From Polyangiaceae bacterium (GTDB taxonomy: Bacteria; Myxococcota_A; Polyangia; Polyangiales; Polyangiaceae), in NCBI GenBank assembly GCA_025936115.1, contig JAICTZ010000024.1, positions 39,361-103,360 of the forward strand: a DNA stretch of 64,000 nucleotides, written 5' to 3'. The notes under the pieces were generated by a model. The model was not told where the DNA came from. It worked only from the letters and a program-made list of their open reading frames with translations, and made no database searches. Below are positions 8,096-16,784 of the stretch, one piece after another; positions within the stretch are counted from its first letter, which is position 1; every line of letters starts with the position of its first letter. The position numbers and the translations under genes are program-made.

Positions 8096-11000
8096 TCACG
8101 AGCCTGGAGGCTCGATGCAATCGTCGCTCATCCAGCGTGGATCGCGCGGGTCTAGCCCGCGGGGCACACCGGGACCCTGAACCGCCCTGCCATCTGACTC
8201 GTCCTCTGCGACCAGCTGATTTAGTTCCAACAGGAACTCCGGGGCCGCCTGATCAGGAGGCATCCCGTACGCCTTCCGAACAGCTTCGTCGAGGATCGTC
8301 TGGGCGTCTTTAAGAGGATGGGGACCGGATACCTCTGCCGCTTGGTAGAGCGCCCGCAGCGACCAATTGTTCTCCTTCATGAGCGAGGCACGGACGGAGC
8401 GAAGGTTACGCGCGGCTTCAGCCACGGCCACGACTTCGCTTTCCCGCGGCTCCTGCGGCCACGGCATGGTGCACCACACCGTCTTCGTGTAGCGCACCCT
8501 TTCGGTCTTTTTGCCACCGGCGGCAACCGTCCACGCCCAATGCATGTCCGACTGAATGATGCCGAAGCTGTAGTCGTCCTCATAGGCAAAGACCTGAACA
8601 GTGTCGTTCGGGACAAACAGGGCTGACGCAAAAGCGAACACCGGGCGCGACTGCACCTTCGAGCAGATGATGAGCCGGCTCAACTTCGAAGCCACGGAAA
8701 AGTACTCGGGGCGCGGTCGCCAGGGCTGCCACCATCGCGAATCCCAGCCGGCGTACTGGCGCACCACAGCAAGCACGTGAGGTCGCACATGTTCCCGGAG
8801 ATAATCGAACGCTGCCCCTCCTAAATGTGCAGCCTCCTGCTCCGTCTCGCAACCTCCGAGGTACAGGACATAAAGAGGATCGACGGACAGCGTCCCAGTG
8901 AGCATTCCCGTCCCCGTTGCAACCGGCCAAACGACACCTTTCCCCCGCAATCGGTTGTCGGCCACAAGTGCAGATGCCCGGGAAACGAAGAACGCGTCCG
9001 TAGCGAACGTCAGACCGACCATCGCACCCGTGATGTTGGCCGCTAGTTCACGCGCTCCATCGACGTCCATGTGGAGTTGTAGGTGAGTGGGGATCCTGGC
9101 AAGTGGAAAGACCTGATCCTCGATGATCAGGTGGTGCGGCCCTTCGAGTGGACCGCGATGCCAGTTGACCATCGACACGTTGAGCGCCGCGTCGCCCGGC
9201 CACAGACGTGACGATACAGCATTCGTGAGTGTCCCGCCGTTGGCGACGATGTAGTCGAGCGATGCCTCACGAGCCTTCCCCACCCTAATGCCGCTCGTAC
9301 CCACGAGCCCCGCTCTTGCCCCAACTGGCAGACGGTCATGAGCGCGCCGGAACCAGTAGCACGAAAGGTCGACAACCCCGGGCACTTTGGATGTTTGCCG
9401 GAGGCGATCGAGATAATCAGCCCCAAGCTCGCCTCGAATCTTCCGATCGCCGAGAATCGGTGGATTTCCAACGATCGCATCCGCTTCCGGCCACTCCATA
9501 AACAGCGCATCTGCACAGACAATGTTCTCGTTGAGATTGTCGAGCGGCAACGACGGATCAACGTCGAGTTCCATTTGCCCAGCGATATCCGCGGCAACTT
9601 CTCGCCGTTCGTCGAACGCGATCTTCTTCGCTATATTCAACGTCACCTTGGCGAGCTCGACCGCGAACGGATTGATGTCGATCCCGAAGAAGTTCGACGT
9701 CTGGATCCCCACGCCCCAAGTAACCTTCGCCTTGCCCTGCGCCTGAGTGGACGGAAACTCGCGAATGCGTGCGAGAAGCTCCGTGTCGAGACGGTACAGT
9801 TCGCGGAACGCGACGTACAGAAAATTCCCGCTACCGCACGCCGGATCGAGAACGCGGAACTTGAGGAGCGCCGCGCGCACGTCCATAAGTTCGGCAAGAG
9901 TTTTCGCGTCACGGATCCGCTGGCGCCAGGGCTCGACGATGGTTGGCCCCACAACCCTCATGATGTCGTCGTGCGCCGTGTAGTGCGCACCGTGTTTGTG
10001 GCGCTCCGCGTCGTTCATGATGCCCTGAAAGACGCTGCCGAAGATGTGCGGATCTACGTATTTCCAGTTGGCTTCTGATGCTTTGGTGAGCGCCGCAAGC
10101 TGGGCGTCGCCGAGGGGCAGCGTCACTGGCTCGGTGAACAGGCCGCCGTTGAAGAACGGAACCACACGAGGACTCGGAACGTCCCGCGTACTCATCAGCC
10201 GGAAGAGGTCGCGTAGCCGGTTCTCGACATCACGTCCCCGGGCGCCATCGTAGAGAAGCGTCGTGAAGTACTCCTGCGGCAGGAGCCCAATGTCCTCGGC
10301 GAACATGGTGAGGATGCACTGTAGGGTGAATTGGGCCACGGCGCGGTCGCGTTCCGGGTGCTGCTCTTTCAGGCTTCGGTAGACCCGGGCAACGAGTTCT
10401 GCGACTTCGCCCGATACCTTCGACACGTTGATAATCTTCGGTAGCGTGCCGGGCGTCCACGTGGTCGATAGGAAAGGGAACGCTTCGCTGTACTTCGGGA
10501 GGTCGTCGAGCGGTATGGACAGCCTTGGCGTGTCGCGGTCGCGACCGAGATCATAGAGCTGGAGGTCGCGTTGGTTCGTCAGCACCACGTATTGGGGGAC
10601 CGGATCGGTCTGAAGGCAGACGTGAAGCAGCTCTTTCCACGCGAAGTCGAGCATCACGTCATGCTTCGCAACCTCAACCAGTACTCGTCGCGCCTTCCAG
10701 AAGAGCGCCACGGTTCTCGTTGTCCGCTCCCCGTTCGCGACAATGGACAGCGACGCGGGCATCAGTGCGTCCGGAACGTTCCCGTCCGGCCACCCGAAGC
10801 ATTGCAGGAGGCGCGCGGTGAACTCCGTACTCGCCTCGCGACTTCTGAACCCACCGGCAACGTCGAGCACGAACCGCCTGAGCGCGGACTTCAAAGCGCC
10901 GGTCGAGCCGACGCTCATCGGGGGTGGCGCACTGCTGGAAGATGCAGCGGGGGCCGTCTCCCCGTCATCGCCAGCAATTTCATCGTTGTCGTCATCGTCG

Positions 11001-11368
11001 TCGTCGATCGCGCTGCCACCATGCGCGTCGTCGCCAACGATGCGTTCGACGAGTTTCGATTTCTCCCGGCCGCCGGGGTCGAGCCCAAGGGCCGCGCAGG
11101 CAGCCTGGAGCTCGTGGCGTCGGAGAACTTCGAGTACGCGGCGAAAATCCAGCGAGCGCTTTCGGACAATCGCGTCGATGTGCGAGTCGGTTGACCGCCG
11201 GTCTCCAACCTCGAGCTCAAACTTGTTCGTCAGCTCTGACAGCCGGTCACGGGAGAGTTGCTGCAGGACAACGCGACGGTCACGGGGCGAAAGACGAGCA
11301 GCAGCTGACACGGTTTCCGCCCAGAGTACCGAAACGCGGGCCGCGTGGGCGGACAAACCCTCGCACAC
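8096..11368 (-). CDS. MmeI-type DNA adenine methyltransferase with degenerate nuclease domain
   Basis: A 1090-residue protein with GTG start. Residues ~75-112 resemble a SAP-like helical motif, followed by an acidic linker (~120-136). Residues ~160-290 correspond to the N-terminal nuclease-like domain of type IIL/IIG enzymes (ALFWKARRVLVEVAKHD, QYVVLTNQRDLQLYDL). The expected Asp before the FW is absent and the ExK triad is spaced as EVAK, so cleavage is doubtful. Next comes a helical region, then an N6-adenine methyltransferase with motif I LDPACGSGNFLYVA and motif IV GNPPILGD. That motif has Ile where Tyr, Phe or Trp is usual. The C-terminal ~300 residues fit a target-recognition domain. 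It is cotranscribed with the helicase fusion. It may act as a specificity/modification subunit; inferred. Confidence 0.82.
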   Translation of the reverse strand: MCEGLSAHAARVSVLWAETVSAAARLSPRDRRVVLQQLSRDRLSELTNKFELEVGDRRSTDSHIDAIVRKRSLDFRRVLEVLRRHELQAACAALGLDPGGREKSKLVERIVGDDAHGGSAIDDDDDDNDEIAGDDGETAPAASSSSAPPPMSVGSTGALKSALRRFVLDVAGGFRSREASTEFTARLLQCFGWPDGNVPDALMPASLSIVANGERTTRTVALFWKARRVLVEVAKHDVMLDFAWKELLHVCLQTDPVPQYVVLTNQRDLQLYDLGRDRDTPRLSIPLDDLPKYSEAFPFLSTTWTPGTLPKIINVSKVSGEVAELVARVYRSLKEQHPERDRAVAQFTLQCILTMFAEDIGLLPQEYFTTLLYDGARGRDVENRLRDLFRLMSTRDVPSPRVVPFFNGGLFTEPVTLPLGDAQLAALTKASEANWKYVDPHIFGSVFQGIMNDAERHKHGAHYTAHDDIMRVVGPTIVEPWRQRIRDAKTLAELMDVRAALLKFRVLDPACGSGNFLYVAFRELYRLDTELLARIREFPSTQAQGKAKVTWGVGIQTSNFFGIDINPFAVELAKVTLNIAKKIAFDERREVAADIAGQMELDVDPSLPLDNLNENIVCADALFMEWPEADAIVGNPPILGDRKIRGELGADYLDRLRQTSKVPGVVDLSCYWFRRAHDRLPVGARAGLVGTSGIRVGKAREASLDYIVANGGTLTNAVSSRLWPGDAALNVSMVNWHRGPLEGPHHLIIEDQVFPLARIPTHLQLHMDVDGARELAANITGAMVGLTFATDAFFVSRASALVADNRLRGKGVVWPVATGTGMLTGTLSVDPLYVLYLGGCETEQEAAHLGGAAFDYLREHVRPHVLAVVRQYAGWDSRWWQPWRPRPEYFSVASKLSRLIICSKVQSRPVFAFASALFVPNDTVQVFAYEDDYSFGIIQSDMHWAWTVAAGGKKTERVRYTKTVWCTMPWPQEPRESEVVAVAEAARNLRSVRASLMKENNWSLRALYQAAEVSGPHPLKDAQTILDEAVRKAYGMPPDQAAPEFLLELNQLVAEDESDGRAVQGPGVPRGLDPRDPRWMSDDCIEPPGS

Positions 11369-11561
11369 CGTCGCGGCGTAAGCCGCGTCACCGCCGAGCT
11401 ATTTGCACTTCTCGAGGATCTCGCAGACCTTGTCCACACTGCCGTCCGACCCGGACCAGCTCCTACAAGTAAGGAAGTGCCCGCCTTCAGACGTAACGCG
11501 TAGGCTACAAGTACCGGGTGCGCATCTTCCTCGATGCCGACTCGACTCGCCCCGCTCGCGC

Positions 11562-12218
11562 TCAGCGCGTAATTTCGGAGAGGAACCTGAACGGCTCGAA
11601 GCTCTGCTGCCACCTCTGAAGCTCCGCGCGCAGCCCCTGTTCCGTCTCACTCGCCCGTTGAAGGACGCCGCGCACCGCGAGTACCAAATGTGGCGCGCTC
11701 TTCGCCGCGCCCGCGCCGAGCAACTGTGACAAGTGCTCACGAAGGTTCTGGGGGATCGTGATCACCCCACGCATGTGCGCCCACTGCGCGTGAAGATTGA
11801 GCACGCGCGTCGGATCGACACGCAGGCGTTTCACGATGTCCGCAGGCTCCACGCCGTCGTCGAGGGCCGCGAAGACCTCTGCTGCTAGATCACCAGGGTC
11901 ACGGTCGGTGCGGACCGACCGCCGCCGCGTAACGATCCTATCGCGGACTTCCTCGACCGCTTCGACCGCGAAACGGTGGACCCCGCTCGCATCAATCGTC
12001 GGCCTTAGCCTTGCTTCGAGCCGCCGAACCTGTGTTTTGCTGATGCCGAGCTCGTCCGCGACCTGACCACGGGTAAGCAGCCTGGGTGACTGTGATGCCG
12101 GTACTGGTGCCGGCATCACGTCGGCGACGACCGTCGGTACCGGATTTGCAGCGTCTTCGCCCGATTCCTGGTGTTTCTCGGCCCCGTTCTGCACCTGGCG
12201 ACGCTTCAACTTCGACAT
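11562..12218 (-). CDS. HTH (MerR-like) DNA-binding protein
   Basis: A 218-residue protein. The start at 12218 (MSKLKRRQVQ) is chosen because the frame upstream loses coding character. A low-complexity N-terminus is followed by an excisionase/MerR-type helix-turn-helix at residues ~48-90 (TRGQVADELGISKTQVRRLE). A helical region follows (VEPADIVKRLRVDPTRVLNL, ITIPQNLREHLSQLLGAG) and looks like a second DNA-binding or tetramerisation segment. It lies 193 bp upstream of the MmeI-like gene on the same strand and may regulate that operon or act as an accessory DNA-binding subunit. The 193-bp gap holds only a weak possible ORF end (SDGSVDKVCEILEKCK, stop near 11399). Confidence 0.7.
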   Translation of the reverse strand: MSKLKRRQVQNGAEKHQESGEDAANPVPTVVADVMPAPVPASQSPRLLTRGQVADELGISKTQVRRLEARLRPTIDASGVHRFAVEAVEEVRDRIVTRRRSVRTDRDPGDLAAEVFAALDDGVEPADIVKRLRVDPTRVLNLHAQWAHMRGVITIPQNLREHLSQLLGAGAAKSAPHLVLAVRGVLQRASETEQGLRAELQRWQQSFEPFRFLSEITR

Positions 12219-12560
12219 GGTTTGAGAACCATAGCTCCGTCTGGCACGTGACCCGGCACCCTTGTGTCGAACGCGTTCGGAACAACCGTGCCCGCGCGGC
12301 GTGCGAGCCTCCGCTCCACCCTCGCCGCTAGGTTTCGGGCACTTGCGACACGCCGGCGTGCAGTCGTCCATGCGCTCTAAGTATTGGGAACCACTCCGCA
12401 GAGACTTACGTGCAGCGCGATGCGCGACGCTCTCGTGTCCCCGCTTGCCAGGCGACGCGTTCGGGACCAGAGTCGTCGTGCGGACAGGAGTCCGCGACCC
12501 CAATTCCTTTGGTCGGGATGGGTCGCAAGACACCTCTCGCCGCGCGACAAGGCGATGCGC

Positions 12561-12953
12561 AACGGCGATTTCGACAGCGTAGCTCACACGGGGGATGGCC
12601 GCCACAGCTGGGCCTGCGTCGACCAGCAGGGACTCGACGCTGAAGTGCAGCTCTTCGCGGAACTGTACGCCGTCGACGTGAGCGCGCTCGCACAGGGGCT
12701 TGAACTCTGCGCAAGTCTGCGGTGGATGGTGGCTCAAGGCTGCGGGCCCGAAGCAACAAGGGCGCTGCTCATTCAAGAGCGCGCCATCCAAGTCGCGCAT
12801 GAGCTCCGCAAAGCTGCCGCCATAGCAAACCTTGCTGGCGTTTTCGCCGAGCAAGCGGCTGCCGCTCCTCACGCCCAGCGTGCATTCGTCGGGCGGCAGG
12901 AACCGCGTGTCCGTCCATGGGCTCGCCAGCAGCTCCGGCGTGCTGTCCGGCAT
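12561..12953 (-). other. Possible coding segment, possibly decayed gene
   Basis: From ATG at 12953 the minus frame reads MPDSTPELLASPWTDTRF onward with about 92% third-position GC between 12840 and 12953, a strong coding sign. The signal weakens to about 79% near 12700 and to about 62% by 12400. The frame then runs without a stop into the HTH gene. An overlapping plus-strand frame is also open but has weaker codon bias. It may be a gene with a degraded 3' end, or a long N-terminal extension of the HTH protein. No family is recognised. Confidence 0.3.
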
Positions 12954-13438
12954 CGTTACCGTCAGGAAGGCACGGATCGCGCGCCTCGTCTGAGGTGTGC
13001 AGGTCGTCGCCGCGCTCCGCGCCGTGTGGGTCGCCGTGTTTCGACGCGCGTCGCGCGGACGCCCGACCCGCCTGGCGAAGGCGACGGCCCAGACCCGCCA
13101 CCAGCGTGGGGCGGCGATGAGCGGCACGCACACGCCCTCGCCGACCGCCCGCAAGTAGCCGCCCACGATTCCGATCGTGCAAGCTCGGAGTCCCGAGCCC
13201 CCGCCGGAGGCGCCCGTGTGCCCGTCGCCCGCGAGGTTGACGCGGCGCCGCGCGGAGCCGCGGTCAAGGCCGCCCGTAGGGCGCCCGCGAAGCGGGCCGT
13301 AGCGGAGCGTAGGGCCTCGACGGCGGCGAGCACGGCGCGACGCTGTGCGAGCGATGGGCCGTTGGCTGTCGCGTCGCCCAGCCCTGCAACCCGATCTCGG
13401 GAAGACACGAGTATCGTAACCCCTGCGGGGCACACGGG
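12954..13438. other. GC-rich stretch without a supported gene
   Basis: Both strands contain long open frames, but they are Arg/Ala/Pro-rich and typical of non-coding high-GC DNA. The part next to Rep contains CCCCTGCGGGG (about 13419-13429). As rolling-circle origins often lie near their rep gene, a replication origin could be here, but no nick-site motif is recognisable. Confidence 0.35.
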
Positions 13439-14584
13439 GTGGGAGCCGTGAAGGCTGTCGGCCGTGCAGAGACGAGGCTGCGGAGCGACGGCCGTCGTCC
13501 GCTGACGCGAGCCCAAAGGCGACGCCAGAAGCTCACCATGCAGGATGGCCTTCGGCCCCTGCAGTGCGACCGCGTTGCCAAGTGCGGACTCGTTCGCATC
13601 GCCACGCACGTCGAGCTGCGGAAGCGCACCGACCATCCACACGCCTACTTCGAGAACGTCCTCGTTTGCGGGAGCGTCTGGGCTTGCCCGACTTGCGGCG
13701 CGAAGATCAGAGCAACTCGCGCCGAGGAAGTTCGAATCGTCGTCGAAGCGGTCGGGTTCGACCGCGTTGCCATGTTGACGCTGACGGTCGCGCACGGCCT
13801 CGGAGACGGCCTGCGCAGCGTTCGAGCTGGCCTCACGAACGCGATGCGCCGATTCGTTCGAGGAAAACCCTGGACGCGGTTCAAGGCACTCAACGGAATC
13901 GTCGGTTCGATTCGTGCGCTCGAGGCGACACACGGTTTTCAGAACGGGTGGCACCCGCATCTTCACGTGCTGCTCCTGCTGGATGCACCGGTCGCCAGCC
14001 GGCTCGACGATGCTCGCGAGTGGTTGAGTGAGCGGTGGATTCGGTGTGTTGCAACCGAACTTGGTCCTCAGCATGCGCCAGACACCGTTCACGGCGTCGT
14101 GCTGACGCGAGTGCACCGGGCGAACTACCTCGCGAAGCTCGGTCTCGAGCTCACCGCACCTGGACGCGGAAAGCGAGCAAAGCCTGACCATCGCACGCCT
14201 TTCGAAATCGGTTGGGACTACGCCACTCAACGCAACCCGACGGATGCAACTCTGTGGAGGTCCTACTGCGAAGGCATGTTCAGGGCGAAGGCACTCACGT
14301 GGTCTGCAGGCCTTCGCAGACGATTCGGACTCGGCAAGGATCGCGACGACAAAGAACTCGTCCGGGACCGCGCTGCGACGAGCGAGCTCCTCGCTAGGAT
14401 CAACTCCCAAGACTGGGAAGTCCTGCGGCGTGATCCTGGGGCACGCGCCGCGCTGCTCGAGATTGCCGAAGGCGAAGGGGCGCTTGGCGTGCAGGAAGCG
14501 CTGGCCGGCCTTTTCGGAACGACTTCGGAATCTGACGATGACTGGGGATTCGTCTCGACTCCCGGCAAGCCGGACGTGGATTGA
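13439..14584 (+). CDS. Rolling-circle replication initiator (HUH Rep protein)
   Basis: A 381-residue protein with GTG start; GTG at 13448 or ATG at 13538 are alternatives. CGSVWACPTCGAKI is the zinc-binding segment seen in Rep_1-type initiators. NGWHPHLHVLLL carries the HUH metal site (HPHLH). NYLAKLGLEL supplies the candidate nicking Tyr within YLAK. Such proteins nick the double-strand origin and stay covalently bound to DNA to start rolling-circle replication of plasmids or integrative elements. The stop overlaps the next ORF start (TGATG), and the serine recombinase follows, so replication and integration genes form one transcript. This marks the region as an integrated replicative element. 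Confidence 0.85.
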   Translation: MGAVKAVGRAETRLRSDGRRPLTRAQRRRQKLTMQDGLRPLQCDRVAKCGLVRIATHVELRKRTDHPHAYFENVLVCGSVWACPTCGAKIRATRAEEVRIVVEAVGFDRVAMLTLTVAHGLGDGLRSVRAGLTNAMRRFVRGKPWTRFKALNGIVGSIRALEATHGFQNGWHPHLHVLLLLDAPVASRLDDAREWLSERWIRCVATELGPQHAPDTVHGVVLTRVHRANYLAKLGLELTAPGRGKRAKPDHRTPFEIGWDYATQRNPTDATLWRSYCEGMFRAKALTWSAGLRRRFGLGKDRDDKELVRDRAATSELLARINSQDWEVLRRDPGARAALLEIAEGEGALGVQEALAGLFGTTSESDDDWGFVSTPGKPDVD

Positions 14585-14817
14585 TGTCGCGCAAGGCGCC
14601 TGGCAACCCCAGCGGTACGGTCCCGCGACGCAGCGGTGACCTCGTGTTGCCAGGACCGCGAAAGCCGCGTTGCTGCGCACCCGTACGGGCGGAGCCAGAC
14701 GCATCCGCTATCCTTTCGTTCTTGGACGAGCTTGGTCGCCTTACCGCAAATCTCTGGGCCGAGGGGCGCCTTCATAACTTCCCTAACCGCAAAGAAACGC
14801 CCGATGACGATGACTGA
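14584..14817 (+). CDS. Small hypothetical protein between Rep and recombinase
   Basis: A 77-residue frame whose ATG overlaps the rep stop codon and whose end overlaps the recombinase start. The N-terminus is basic, the middle forms a helix (ASAILSFLDELGRLTANLW), and the C-terminus is acidic (ETPDDDD). Its double overlap argues for a real gene. Position suggests an accessory factor such as a recombination directionality factor, but no family is recognised. Confidence 0.5.
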   Translation: MSRKAPGNPSGTVPRRSGDLVLPGPRKPRCCAPVRAEPDASAILSFLDELGRLTANLWAEGRLHNFPNRKETPDDDD

Positions 14818-16455
14818 CCCGGAACAGTCGGTGGTGATCTACGCGCGCTACTCGAGCGACCGGCAGGATGCGCGCTCGATTGACGACCAGCTGCGCAGAT
14901 GCCGGGCGTACGCGGCGACCAACGGCTACAGCGTCACGGGCGAATACAGCGACGCGGCCATCACGGGCGCGCATGCTCAGCGTCCCGACATGCAGCGACT
15001 GCTGGCGGATGCTCGCGCTAGAGGCGGAGCTCCGTTCCGTGCCGTGCTCGTTGACGATCTCTCGCGGCTTTCACGCGACCTCGGTGACACATGGCAACTG
15101 GTCTTCAGAGATCTGGCCGCGGTGCAGGTAACCGTCATCGACGTGACGACGAACATGGCCTCCGACGGCGCCGGAGCGCGGCTGATGTTCGGCGCGATGG
15201 GCCTTGTGAACGACACCTTTCTTCAGCTGGTTCGCACCGAAACCCATCGCGGTCTCGAGGGTCGGGCGCTCGGCGGCTTTTGGACGGGCGGGCGTTGTTA
15301 CGGTTACGCAACGGTCGCCGAGGACAACCCGCCGGACCCCGAGCGGCCACGCAAGCGCTTGGTCATCAACCCGAGTGAGGCGGCGACGGTCGTGCGCATC
15401 TTCCGCGACTTCGCCGAGGGCGTTTCGCTCAAGCGGATCGCTGCGGCGCTGAACGATGAAGGCCTACCCGCTCCGAATGATGGCGGGCGCGGCAACAAAT
15501 ATGGCCATGGGTGGGGGCACACCACGGTGCGCGCAATGCTCGGCAACGAACGCTATTGGGGGCACTTCGTGTGGAACCAGTCGAAATGGGTGCGCGTCCC
15601 CGGCCGTAAGAGCAGGCGACGCGTAATGCGGCCGGAGGGGGAGTGGGTCGCGAGCGAGCACGCCGAGCTCGCCATCGTGTCACGCGAGCTTTGGGATCTC
15701 GTTCAAGCAAGACTGCGGCGCACGCGCGCGCAATTGCGAGGCAGACCGGCCGGGACCGGCGCGCGACCGAGCCTGGTCTCTGGATTGCTCCGCTGCGGGG
15801 TGTGCGGCGGCAGCATGACGGTCGTACGCCGCAAGGTGAAAGCTGGCGTTTCATACGCAAGTCTTGGCTGCACTTCGCACGCGTCGCGTGGCCCCGCCAT
15901 CTGCCCCAACGCGCTCTCCGTCTCCGAGAAGAAAGCATCGCGCACGCTCGTTGGCGCGTTGCGCGAGAAGCTGGACAGGCCCGAGTTCATCGAACGGTTC
16001 ATCGCCGCCTTCCGGCAGCGCTCGACGGAGCTTCGCACCGAGACTCCGAGCGCAGCTGCCGAAGCCGACCGTCGCGTTCGCGAAGCGGAGCGGCGAATCG
16101 CCAACCTCACGGACGCCCTCGCCCGCGTCGGCTGGTCCGAGTCCGTCGCCGCAAAGCTCCGCGACGAGGAGGCTCAGCTGGGCCTGCTCAAGGCCGAACG
16201 CGCGACGGCAGCAAGGTCTCGCTCCGAGTACCCCACCCCGCACCCGACTGTCATCGCGGGCTACCTCAAGAACCTGTTCGCGCTGCTCGACACCGACCCG
16301 GCGCGCGGCCGTGAGCTTCTCTCGCGCTTCATCTCCCCCGTCGTCATGACCCCAGAAGCCGAAGGCCCCGTGCGCCGTTACCGGGCTACCGGGGCCTTCA
16401 ACTTGTCTTTCCTACTCGGTGCCGCCACTGCTGGCGGCGACCGGCGCGGAAAGGA

Positions 16456-16477
<22 letters not shown>
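14804..16477 (+). CDS. Large serine recombinase (site-specific integrase)
   Basis: A 557-residue protein when started at ATG 14804; ATG 14810 is equally possible. The catalytic domain opens with VVIYARYSSDRQDARSIDDQ, with the nucleophilic Ser in YARYSS, and includes VLVDDLSRLSRD. A recombinase domain follows (KRIAAALNDEGLPAP, WGHTTVRAMLGNERYWG). A zinc ribbon then appears (LLRCGVCGGSM with GCTSH and CPNA), and a coiled-coil region (~residues 420-500) ends the protein. These are the domains of large phage/ICE integrases. The final ~20 codons and the stop overlap the 3' part of the opposite-strand tRNA-fMet gene. This strongly suggests that the integration junction lies there and that the recombinase C-terminus is partly written by the attachment site. 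Confidence 0.92.
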
Positions 16478-16532
<55 letters not shown>

Positions 16533-16784
16533 TCAGAGGCGGGTACCTTAGTCGCGGCGGGGGGGTTGTCAAGCATCTCGACGCGGAGAATTTCCGAGCA
16601 GGTTTCAGCAGTTTTACTGGGATTTGCGAGCGCCGTGAGCTAGCGCCGAACCGCGCCGCTTCGGTTTCAGGTAGCGCCGCCGAACACGCGACGAACCACG
16701 CCGTCTTCCACGCCGCCGTGCGCCGCTCGACACGCGACGAACCCACGTCGCCCTTCAGGTCGCGCCACGCCGTCGAGCGACGCC

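Noticed and set aside
12954..13433. Minus-strand extension to a 623-residue protein including the HTH gene
   Set aside because: The upstream portion has no coding bias and no domain; the HTH protein has its own reasonable ATG at 12218.
12384..13451. A 355-residue plus-strand frame before the rep gene
   Set aside because: Its second half is Arg/Ala/Pro low complexity and its codon bias is weaker than the opposing frame.
16533..16784. Degenerate repeats (ACACGCGACGAACC-like, twice) between tRNA-fMet and the kinase gene
   Set aside because: Short, imperfect and in GC-rich DNA; possible att-flanking or recombination debris but not supportable as a feature.
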